This document shows positions 54,212-61,906 of a stretch of DNA of 64,000 bases, in pieces. Both the position numbers and the translations under genes were made by a program. Source of the stretch: an uncultured Desulfobacterium sp. (lineage in GTDB: Bacteria; Desulfobacterota; DSM-4660; Desulfatiglandales; Desulfatiglandaceae); NCBI GenBank assembly GCA_900258555.1, contig LT984857.1, positions 121,768 through 185,767 of the forward strand, given 5' to 3'. The notes below the pieces were generated by a model. That model had not been told where the DNA came from. It did no database searches and saw nothing but the letters and a program-made list of their open reading frames with translations. The first letter of the stretch is position 1. Every line of letters starts with the position of its first letter.

Positions 54212-55297
54212 ATGAAGAGCCTGACCCATCAAGGTGTCGAAGAACTGATCCCTTATCCACCGGGTAAACCGATAGAGGAACTGGAAAGAGAACTGGGGAT
54301 CAAAAATTCCATAAAGCTGGCATCCAATGAAAACCCCCTGGGTCCTTCACCTATGGCTGTCCGTGCGATTATGGACAGGGTGCATGGATTGCATCGCTAT
54401 CCCGATGGAAGCGGTTATTATCTTAAGGAAAGGTTGGGCAGGGAGTTCGGCCTTCCCATTGAACAGATCATCCTTGGCAATGGTTCAAATGAATTGATCG
54501 AGTTGATCGTAAGGACATGCCTGACCTCGGGCGAACACGTGGTCCAGGCCTTTCCCACGTTCCTGGTCTATGAAAAGGTGGTCAAGAGTGCGGGCGCGAT
54601 GATGTCGTCTGCGCCGCTGTCTGATTTCCGGATTGATCTCAATGCGGTTTATGAAAAAATCAACCCAAAGACCAAGATCATCTTCATCAACAATCCGAAT
54701 AACCCTACCGGATCTGTACTAAAAAAAGATCAGTTGCTCGGGTTCTTAAGAAGAATACCTACGGATATTGTCGTGGTGCTGGACGAGGCCTACATTGAAT
54801 TTGTAACTGAAGAAGACGTGGCCCAGGGTTTGGATCTTATGAAAGAATACCCCCTGCTATTTGTCTTAAGGACATTTTCAAAGCTCTATGGGCTTGCAGG
54901 TCTCAGGATAGGTTATGGATTTGCATCTGAAAGACTGATTGATTACATGAATCGGGTGAGACAACCCTTTAATGCAAACTCCCTGGCGCAGGCGGGCGCG
55001 ATAGCGGCCCTGGACGATAGACAGTTCGTGGCCCGCACCTTAAAGTTGGTGCAGGAAGGTCTTCGCTTTTTATATGCGGGTCTCGATGAAATGGGTCTTC
55101 CATTCGTAAGGACCCAGACCAATTTTTTCCTGATCAAGGTTCCTCACGGCGGAAAAGAAATCTACAACAGGATGCTGAAACAGGGGGTGATTATCCGATC
55201 CATGGACAGTTATGGACTACCGGAATTTATCAGGATCAATGTGGGTCTGCCCGAGGAAAATGAGAGATTTATAAGGACATTGAAAAAGGTGCTTTAA
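54212..55297 (+). CDS. hisC: Histidinol-phosphate aminotransferase
   Basis: A 361-aa PLP aminotransferase (class I/II). SNENPLGPSP, INNPNNPTGS, VVLDEAYIEF and the Schiff-base Lys in RTFSKLYGLAGLRIGYG. It acts in histidine biosynthesis. It is followed 15 bp later by cmk. Confidence 0.92.
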   Translation: MKSLTHQGVEELIPYPPGKPIEELERELGIKNSIKLASNENPLGPSPMAVRAIMDRVHGLHRYPDGSGYYLKERLGREFGLPIEQIILGNGSNELIELIVRTCLTSGEHVVQAFPTFLVYEKVVKSAGAMMSSAPLSDFRIDLNAVYEKINPKTKIIFINNPNNPTGSVLKKDQLLGFLRRIPTDIVVVLDEAYIEFVTEEDVAQGLDLMKEYPLLFVLRTFSKLYGLAGLRIGYGFASERLIDYMNRVRQPFNANSLAQAGAIAALDDRQFVARTLKLVQEGLRFLYAGLDEMGLPFVRTQTNFFLIKVPHGGKEIYNRMLKQGVIIRSMDSYGLPEFIRINVGLPEENERFIRTLKKVL

Positions 55298-55312
55298 TCA
55301 TGGACAGATGCC

Positions 55313-55990
55313 GTGAACACTATCATAACCATTGACGGTCCGGCAGGCTCCGGAAAGAGCACCTTAAGCCGTTTGCTGGCCAGAAGGCTTAATGCTGTAT
55401 ACCTTGATACCGGGGCAATGTACCGAGCAGTGGCGCTTGCGGCAAAAAGGCGGGCAATCCGCCTCGACGACGCAATGGGACTAAAGAACCTGTGCGGGTC
55501 CCTGAATCTTTTTTTTGATTCCAGCTTTGATCCCCCCAGGCTTTTTCTGGGCAATGAGGATGTCACACTGGCTATCAGGAGCCCTGAGATGGACATGGCC
55601 TCATCCGAGGTGTCTGCTGTAAAAGAGGTCAGGCAGGCCATGACCGGGCTTCAGAGGAAGATGGCCGAGCGTTCGGATGTGGTGGCGGAAGGAAGGGATA
55701 TGGGATCGGTTGTCTTTCCCATGGCAAGGTGCAAGTTTTTCGTCACCGCATCTGCCGCAGAAAGGGCGGAAAGAAGATATAATGAAAGGCTTGGCCGAGG
55801 GGAGCCGGTTTCAAGGGAGAGGGTGGAATCCGAGATGAGAAAAAGGGATCAGCAGGACCAGGGTCGTCAGCTTGCCCCATTAAAACCGGCAGAGGGCGCT
55901 ATAATAATAGATACGACCGACCTCTCCATAGAGCAGGTGCTAGAAGAGCTGCTGGAGCATGTCAAGACAGCCTGTCTTGAATCCCCGTAA
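55313..55990 (+). CDS. cmk: Cytidylate kinase
   Basis: A 225-aa CMP kinase starting from GTG: ITIDGPAGSGKSTLSRLLAR, YLDTGAMYRAVAL, and VVAEGRDMGSVVFP, plus RRYNERLGRGEP. A Met upstream is out of frame. Position between hisC and rpsA is common. Confidence 0.95.
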   Translation: MNTIITIDGPAGSGKSTLSRLLARRLNAVYLDTGAMYRAVALAAKRRAIRLDDAMGLKNLCGSLNLFFDSSFDPPRLFLGNEDVTLAIRSPEMDMASSEVSAVKEVRQAMTGLQRKMAERSDVVAEGRDMGSVVFPMARCKFFVTASAAERAERRYNERLGRGEPVSRERVESEMRKRDQQDQGRQLAPLKPAEGAIIIDTTDLSIEQVLEELLEHVKTACLESP

Positions 55991-56155
55991 CCTGTTTCAA
56001 CTCTTCCCATCCCGCAGTACATCATTCAAAGATACTCTTTGTGGCCAAACATGGGCATTTTTATTAAATTATAGTTGAACTCCTATAATATTTTTGATAT
56101 AAAGATTTGCTTCGGCCATTATCAATGGGAAAAAATGCAGGGGGTAATTAACTTA

Positions 56156-58027
56156 ATGGAAAAAACAAACGAGATAACCAAAGACGAAACTATTGGGACA
56201 AATAACAATAAGGCAACCTTCGATAATACACAGAAGTCCCCGGGCAAGGGTGCAGGCGTAACAGAATTGGCAGAGTCTTCTCAAGAAGATATTCCTGATA
56301 GTGATAACTTCATGAAATTATATGAAGAAAGCCTGAAGAGCATCCAGGAGGGGGAGGTAATCAAAGGCCAGATTGTCCAAATAGGCAAAGAACATGTCTT
56401 GGTTGATGTCGGCTACAAGTCAGAGGGGCAGATTCCCATTGGTGAGTTTATTGATCAGGAAGGCAATCTGACCGCAAAGGTTGGAGATGAGGTGGAGGTC
56501 CTTTTGGAGAGAGAGGCCGATGACGAAGGGGGCATCATCCTTTCCAAGGAAAAGGCTGCGAAGATAAAGATATGGGATGATATCAGGGAGATCTATGAAA
56601 ATAACGGCGTCATTCGAGGCATAATTACATCGCGCGTAAAGGGCGGCCTTGCGGTTGACATAGGTTTACAGGCCTTTTTGCCCGGCTCCCAGGTGGATCT
56701 CAGGCCGATCAGGGATATGGATTCCCTTGTCAACAAACAGATGGATTTCAAGATAGTTAAATATAACAAGCGCCGTGGAAATATAGTTCTGTCCAGGCGG
56801 GCACTCCTTGAGTCGGAAAGACAGGCCCTGAGAGAAAAGACTTTGGGATCCCTTGAGGAGGGCACGGTCTTAAAGGGTGTGGTCAAAAATATTACCGATT
56901 ACGGCCTGTTCATTGACCTTGGGGGCATCGACGGCCTTGTGCACATTACCGATATGTCCTGGGGGAGGGTCGGACATCCGTCTGAGCTCCATCAGATCGG
57001 TGATGAGATCACTGTCAAGATCCTCAGTTTTGACAGGGACAGGGAGAGGGTATCTCTCGGCATAAAACAACTGGCTTCGGACCCCTGGACGGACGCTGAG
57101 TCAAAATTTCCGGTAGGGCAAAAGGTAAGGGGCCGTATTGTCAGTCTGACCGATTACGGGGCATTTGTAGAGGTGGAAGAAGGAGTGGAAGGCCTGATCC
57201 ATGTCTCCGAGATGTCGTGGACGAGAAAGATCAGGCACCCATCACAGATCGTAAGCGTTGGTGATGTGATAGAGGCAATGGTGCTGAATCTCGATGTGGC
57301 AAAGAAAAGGATCTCCCTGGGTCTTAAACAAGTGGAGCCCAATCCGTGGGATATAATTGCAGAGAAATACCCTGTGGGGACCATAATCGAGGGAAAGATA
57401 AAGAACATAACCGACTTCGGAATATTTATCGGCATTGATGAAGGGATAGACGGTCTTGTCCACATATCCGACATCTCCTGGACCACCAGGATAAAACATC
57501 CCTCAGAGGTATATAAAAAGGGCCAGGAAGTCCAGGCCGTGGTATTGAATATTGATAAGGAAAACGAGAGATTTTCTCTCGGCATCAAGCAGTTGGCGAC
57601 AGACCCCTGGGATGAAATCCCGGAAAGATACAAGCCCGGCACCAGGATAACCGGCACAGTGACAAATGTGACTGATTTCGGCATCTTTGTTGAAATCGAG
57701 GAAGGCATAGAAGGCCTTGTCCATATCTCTGAGATATCTACAGACAGACGCGGCAATCCTTTGGCCCAGTTTCAGGTGGACGATGTTATACAAGCCAAGG
57801 TATTAAATGTCTCACGCAAGGATAAGAAAATAGGCCTTTCCATCCGAAAACTCGATGAGGTCAGTGAAAAGGATATCTACAGAAGCTATCTTGATAATCC
57901 GCAAGAGGCCACATCCAACCTCGGCACCCTTTTAAGAGAGGAGATGCTGCATCTGGAGCAGCAGCAAAAGGCCTTGGCCGAGGAACAGGAGCCTAAGGAG
58001 GAGGGATCTGAGGACAATCCCTCTTAA
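56156..58027 (+). CDS. rpsA: 30S ribosomal protein S1
   Basis: About 623 aa with six S1 repeats: VIKGQIVQIGKEHVLVDVGY, VIRGIITSRVKGGLAVDIG, TVLKGVVKNITDYGLFIDLG, KVRGRIVSLTDYGAFVEVEE, IIEGKIKNITDFGIFIGID, RITGTVTNVTDFGIFVEIEE. The Met at 56156 follows GCAGGGGGTAATTAACTTA. Upstream in-frame starts (56135, TTG 56075) are possible. The C-terminus is acidic (EEGSEDNPS). Cytoplasmic mRNA-binding protein of the 30S subunit. Confidence 0.95.
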   Translation: MEKTNEITKDETIGTNNNKATFDNTQKSPGKGAGVTELAESSQEDIPDSDNFMKLYEESLKSIQEGEVIKGQIVQIGKEHVLVDVGYKSEGQIPIGEFIDQEGNLTAKVGDEVEVLLEREADDEGGIILSKEKAAKIKIWDDIREIYENNGVIRGIITSRVKGGLAVDIGLQAFLPGSQVDLRPIRDMDSLVNKQMDFKIVKYNKRRGNIVLSRRALLESERQALREKTLGSLEEGTVLKGVVKNITDYGLFIDLGGIDGLVHITDMSWGRVGHPSELHQIGDEITVKILSFDRDRERVSLGIKQLASDPWTDAESKFPVGQKVRGRIVSLTDYGAFVEVEEGVEGLIHVSEMSWTRKIRHPSQIVSVGDVIEAMVLNLDVAKKRISLGLKQVEPNPWDIIAEKYPVGTIIEGKIKNITDFGIFIGIDEGIDGLVHISDISWTTRIKHPSEVYKKGQEVQAVVLNIDKENERFSLGIKQLATDPWDEIPERYKPGTRITGTVTNVTDFGIFVEIEEGIEGLVHISEISTDRRGNPLAQFQVDDVIQAKVLNVSRKDKKIGLSIRKLDEVSEKDIYRSYLDNPQEATSNLGTLLREEMLHLEQQQKALAEEQEPKEEGSEDNPS

Positions 58028-58081
58028 TGGGGTTTTTTACGGCCTGACGTAACGTATGGGCTGTATTTTTACGACCGTAAT

Positions 58082-58972
58082 ATGGCAGACAAAAAGCACC
58101 CTATCCTGACAGCAGTGGTCATACTTTTGGCCATTGGCCTGTTTTTGTGCATTTCCATGTTCATTGTCATTAAGATGGTGGACCCTGCCTCGAAATTAAC
58201 CTTTTCAGACAAGATAGGAGTTATCCCTGTTGACGGTGCAATCCTTGACTCCCGCTTGATGTTGGATCAACTGGTCGCCTTCAGGGAAGACAACAATATC
58301 AAGGCGATTATCATACGCATAAACTCACCAGGAGGCGCTGTAGGCCCCAGCCAGGAGCTATACCGGGAAATCCAGAAGACTATACAGACCAAGAAGGTGG
58401 TTGCGTCTCTTGGGGGGGTAGCTGCATCGGGAGGCTATTATATAGCCTCGGCCGCCGACAAGATCGTCGCAAACCCCGGTACACTCACAGGCAGTATCGG
58501 CGTAGTGATGGAATTTTTCAGGTTCGAGGATCTCTTAAACAAGATCGGCGTCAGGCTTGAGGTACTCAAGAGTGGGGAATTCAAGGACATCGGATCTCCC
58601 CACAGGGAGCTTACCGACAGGGACAGGGAAATCATCTCAGGCATTATTGCAGACATCCAAAACCAGTTTGTTCAGGCTGTAGCCAGCGGCAGGAATCTGC
58701 CTGTTGAAAAAGTAAACGAGATCGCCGACGGCAGGGTCTTTTCTGGATCAAAGGCCAAAGAGTTGGATCTGGTGGACGTCTTGGGTAATTTCAATGATGC
58801 AGTAAATCTCGCAAAGGAAATTGCAGGCATCAAGGGGGATGCAATACTTGTCTATCCCAAAAAAAGCAGGCTGGAGATATGGGAGTCTTTTGTTGATGGG
58901 ACCACACAGTCTGTTGCCCGTGCGCTTCAGGCCATCAAACCAAGGCTTGCATATGAATGGTGCGGTTATTAA
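58082..58972 (+). CDS. sppA: Signal peptide peptidase SppA
   Basis: A 296-aa short-form SppA with an N-terminal membrane anchor (ILTAVVILLAIGLFLCISMF). Catalytic Ser in VAASGGYYIASAADKIVANP and Lys in VLKSGEFKDIGSP. It degrades cleaved signal peptides. The 3' end overlaps the convergent tsaC gene by 4 bp. Confidence 0.92.
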   Translation: MADKKHPILTAVVILLAIGLFLCISMFIVIKMVDPASKLTFSDKIGVIPVDGAILDSRLMLDQLVAFREDNNIKAIIIRINSPGGAVGPSQELYREIQKTIQTKKVVASLGGVAASGGYYIASAADKIVANPGTLTGSIGVVMEFFRFEDLLNKIGVRLEVLKSGEFKDIGSPHRELTDRDREIISGIIADIQNQFVQAVASGRNLPVEKVNEIADGRVFSGSKAKELDLVDVLGNFNDAVNLAKEIAGIKGDAILVYPKKSRLEIWESFVDGTTQSVARALQAIKPRLAYEWCGY

Positions 58973-59610
58973 CTGACCTGATGGGTAAAGAAACTCACGT
59001 CCCCTTTTCCTTCTCTGATGACCTCAGGCGCATCGTCAATCAAAGAAACCACACTGGAAGGAACAGGAAAAAGCGTACCTCCGTCAATTACAATGTCAAT
59101 CTGCGATTCATACGCCTCTTTAATGGATTGAGGGTCATCGTAGCCCGCGCTGGTGCTTATGATGGGGCGTCCCAATGTCTGGACGATGGCCAGACAGATA
59201 TTATTATCCGGCACCCTGATGCCCACGGTCTTACGCTTGGTCAGCATGATCTTCGGTACAAGGGTAGTCCCTTCCAGGACAAAGGTGTAAGGACCGGGCA
59301 AGAGCCTTTTCATTGTCTTGTACGCATAATTTGACACAATGGCGTAACGGCTGATCTCTTTCAGACTGTCACATATAAAGGAAAAGGGTTGCTTAAGGGG
59401 CCGGTTTTTCAACCTGTATATGAGCTGTATGGCCTTTTTGTTGTAAAGGTCGCATCCGATTCCATAAAACGTGTCCGTAGGATATGCTATTATCCCTCCA
59501 TTTTCCAGCACCTCACTGACGCGTTTTATCAGACGCTGTTGCGGGTTGTCAGGATTGATGGAAAGTAAAACAGTCTTTTTGCTTTCGCCCATTGAACCGA
59601 GTTTGACCAT
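58969..59610 (-). CDS. tsaC: Threonylcarbamoyl-AMP synthase (Sua5/YrdC/TsaC)
   Basis: A 213-aa YrdC-domain protein: GGIIAYPTDTFYGIGCDLYN, KNRPLKQPFSFI, and VGIRVPDNNICL. It makes threonylcarbamoyl-AMP for t6A at position 37 of tRNA. No Sua5 C-terminal domain, so TsaC-type. Confidence 0.92.
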   Translation of the reverse strand: MVKLGSMGESKKTVLLSINPDNPQQRLIKRVSEVLENGGIIAYPTDTFYGIGCDLYNKKAIQLIYRLKNRPLKQPFSFICDSLKEISRYAIVSNYAYKTMKRLLPGPYTFVLEGTTLVPKIMLTKRKTVGIRVPDNNICLAIVQTLGRPIISTSAGYDDPQSIKEAYESQIDIVIDGGTLFPVPSSVVSLIDDAPEVIREGKGDVSFFTHQVS

Positions 59611-59633
59611 TTTATTAAACAGGGACCATTTAC

Positions 59634-60410
59634 ATGGACATTCAATCGCTTATGGTTGTCTATTCCGCCCTTATAGGGCTTGCCTTGGGGAGTTTCGTTA
59701 ATGTATGCATCTACAGGATTCCCTTAAAAAGATCCATCATCAGCCCGCCCTCCAGTTGCCCCCATTGCGGAAACAGGGTCAGATTCTATGACAATATCCC
59801 CTTAATAAGCTACATCCTGCTCCGGGGCAAGTGTAGATACTGCCGCACTCCCCTTGCATGGCACTACCCGGCAGTGGAGGCCATGATCGGATTATTGAGT
59901 CTATCCCTTTTTATCAGATATGGCGTGAGTTATCAATATTTACTCTGGCTTTTGTTCACATCAGTCTTAGTGGCCATCACCTTTATTGATTTACACCACC
60001 AGATTATCCCGGACGTGATCTCTCTGCCCGGGATTATTGCGGGACTGGCCGCCTCTCTTGCGCCGGGGGCTGCCGTCATGTGGCATGAGGCCATTATCGG
60101 GATCATTGCGGGCGGGGGATGTCTCTACCTGGTTGCAGTTATATACCAGCGTTTAACAGGCAGGGATGGAATGGGCGGCGGAGACATAAAGCTCCTGGCC
60201 ATGATAGGCGCATGGATGGGATGGAGGTCTCTGCCGATTATAATTTTCTTGTCTTCTTTGGTGGGCGCTGTTATCGGGCTTTGTTTCCTGCTGGCCTCAG
60301 GCAAGGGATTGAGGGTCAGGATCCCCTTTGGCCCTTTCCTGTCGCTGGCTGCCCTTGTCTACCTGTTCTTCGGCCCTGAGATTTTAAATTGGTATTACAA
60401 GTTGCTATAG
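59634..60410 (+). CDS. pilD: Prepilin peptidase (type IV leader peptidase)
   Basis: A 258-aa integral membrane peptidase. It has the N-terminal cysteine pairs (CPHCG, CRYCR) and two catalytic Asp residues, in FIDLHHQIIPD and GMGGGDIKLLAMIGAWMG. It cleaves and N-methylates type IV pilins and pseudopilins. No pilin genes are in the window. Confidence 0.93.
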   Translation: MDIQSLMVVYSALIGLALGSFVNVCIYRIPLKRSIISPPSSCPHCGNRVRFYDNIPLISYILLRGKCRYCRTPLAWHYPAVEAMIGLLSLSLFIRYGVSYQYLLWLLFTSVLVAITFIDLHHQIIPDVISLPGIIAGLAASLAPGAAVMWHEAIIGIIAGGGCLYLVAVIYQRLTGRDGMGGGDIKLLAMIGAWMGWRSLPIIIFLSSLVGAVIGLCFLLASGKGLRVRIPFGPFLSLAALVYLFFGPEILNWYYKLL

Positions 60411-60420
60411 ATTGTAAGAC

Positions 60421-60614
60421 AATGTCATGAACTTAACGACTCTTAATAAGCAAAGGAAACCGGATTTGCCGTAGTGAAAGAAATATTTTGGACCGCAGAA
60501 TATCGAACAAGGAAGGTTGAATGTCGAAATAATGAATCGCCATTTTTCTTATACTTACTCCTTAATTCGTAATTCCTTGTTCGATATTGGATATTCTTTT
60601 AAGTTAATGACATT
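60421..60614. mobile_element. MITE-like nested inverted-repeat element
   Basis: A 194-bp element between pilD and arfB. The outer ends are inverted (AATGTCATGAACTTAA at 60421-60436, TTAAGTTAATGACATT at 60599-60614, 1 mismatch). Inside is a 15-bp perfect pair, AATATCGAACAAGGA (60499-60513) and TCCTTGTTCGATATT (60574-60588). The left third matches an intergenic sequence at 3189-3268. No coding frame. A non-autonomous transposable unit or a structured repeat. Confidence 0.7.
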
Positions 60615-60655
60615 GGACTGTAAGAGGTTGATATCGCCTTAGCCGGCCTGAATAT

Positions 60656-61081
60656 ATGATCTACATAAATGACAATATCTCCATAGACGAGCGTGAAATA
60701 TATGAAGACTTTATACACGCCTCAGGTCCGGGCGGTCAGAACGTCAACAAGGTCTCCACTGCCGTGCAACTGCGCTTTCATGTATTGGACTCCCCTTCCC
60801 TCACCGATGATGTTCGCAGCCGTCTCATCCGCATTGCAGGCAAAAGGATAAGCCAGGAAGGGTTTCTTATAATCGAGGCCAGAAGGTTTCGCACCCAAAA
60901 CCGCAACCGTCTGGACGCCCTTGAGAGACTTATTGCACTGATCCGCAGGGCTGCCGAGCCCCCCAAGAAAAGATACCCCACCAAACCCACCCGCTCATCT
61001 AAGATGCACAGGATGGATGAAAAACGCAGGCGCGGCGAGACAAAACGTCTGCGCCATATTGCTTGCTTACCAGAGGACTGA
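60656..61081 (+). CDS. arfB: ArfB/YaeJ-type peptidyl-tRNA hydrolase (release-factor-like)
   Basis: A 141-aa protein with the GGQ motif in ASGPGGQNVNKVSTAVQLRF and a basic C-terminal tail (KMHRMDEKRRRGETKRLRH) that enters the empty mRNA channel. It rescues stalled ribosomes. Codon-recognition domains of full release factors are absent. Confidence 0.92.
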   Translation: MIYINDNISIDEREIYEDFIHASGPGGQNVNKVSTAVQLRFHVLDSPSLTDDVRSRLIRIAGKRISQEGFLIIEARRFRTQNRNRLDALERLIALIRRAAEPPKKRYPTKPTRSSKMHRMDEKRRRGETKRLRHIACLPED

Positions 61082-61204
61082 TGGCATGATACGGGTATAT
61101 TAGAACCCTACGGTCTTTTTGCCTTGACAAAAAAGGCGTTAATGGAATAAGTACGCTCAAAATCATGTATTATTAATTACTAAACAATGTAGAGGCTTGA
61201 TTAT

Positions 61205-61885
61205 ATGAAAAATTCAGCCGAAAAACCATCGAGCATAGTGGTTGCGGCCTTTCCTGCATTGGGAAGATATGTTTCAAAAGGGGGTTGGCTATGCTTCCTT
61301 GCAGGCTTTGTCGGCGCGTTGTTTTTGGGATGGTATGTCTTTCCTAAGCTGCTATACTCCAGTCAGCCCCAGCCCTTTAATTTCAGTCATAAGGTGCATC
61401 TTGAAGAGGCGGATGACCCGGAAGATGTGGAAAGCTGCTTAAACTGCCATGCCTTTCGCGATGACGGGACCTTTGTGGGTATCCCCAGGCTTGACAAGTG
61501 CAAGGAGTGCCATGAAGATCCTGAATCCCCACTGGGTGATTCAGACGATGAGGCGACCTTTTTGACTAATTACATGGCAGAGAAAAAAGAGGTCCCCTGG
61601 CTTTCCTACTCCAGACAACCGGACTGTGTCTACTTTTCTCACGCAGCCCATGTCAAGATGGGAGAGATTGAGTGCAAGACCTGCCACGGCCCTCACGGTG
61701 GATCAGAAGTTTTACCGCTATACAGGGAAAATCGCATAAGCGGCTATCCCATAGGCATATGGGGGGAAAGGATCTCCGGACTTAAGACAAACACATGGGA
61801 CCGCATGAAGATGGATGACTGTGCGGAGTGTCATACTGAAAAGGGTCATGAAGAAAATAACGCCTGTTTCGTCTGTCATAAGTAG
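61205..61885 (+). CDS. qrcA: QrcA-like membrane-anchored multihaem cytochrome c
   Basis: A 226-aa cytochrome with an N-terminal membrane helix (WLCFLAGFVGALFLGWYVFP) that is not cleaved and five CxxCH haem sites: CLNCH, CKECH, CKTCH, CAECH and CFVCH. Distal His ligands include FSHKVH and FSHAAHV. Next to the qrcB gene it is QrcA of the quinone reductase complex, which passes electrons from periplasmic cytochrome c3 to menaquinone. The Desulfovibrio protein is described with six haems; only five canonical sites occur here. Confidence 0.85.
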   Translation: MKNSAEKPSSIVVAAFPALGRYVSKGGWLCFLAGFVGALFLGWYVFPKLLYSSQPQPFNFSHKVHLEEADDPEDVESCLNCHAFRDDGTFVGIPRLDKCKECHEDPESPLGDSDDEATFLTNYMAEKKEVPWLSYSRQPDCVYFSHAAHVKMGEIECKTCHGPHGGSEVLPLYRENRISGYPIGIWGERISGLKTNTWDRMKMDDCAECHTEKGHEENNACFVCHK

Positions 61886-61906
61886 GGGACTATAGAGGAT
61901 TAGATC

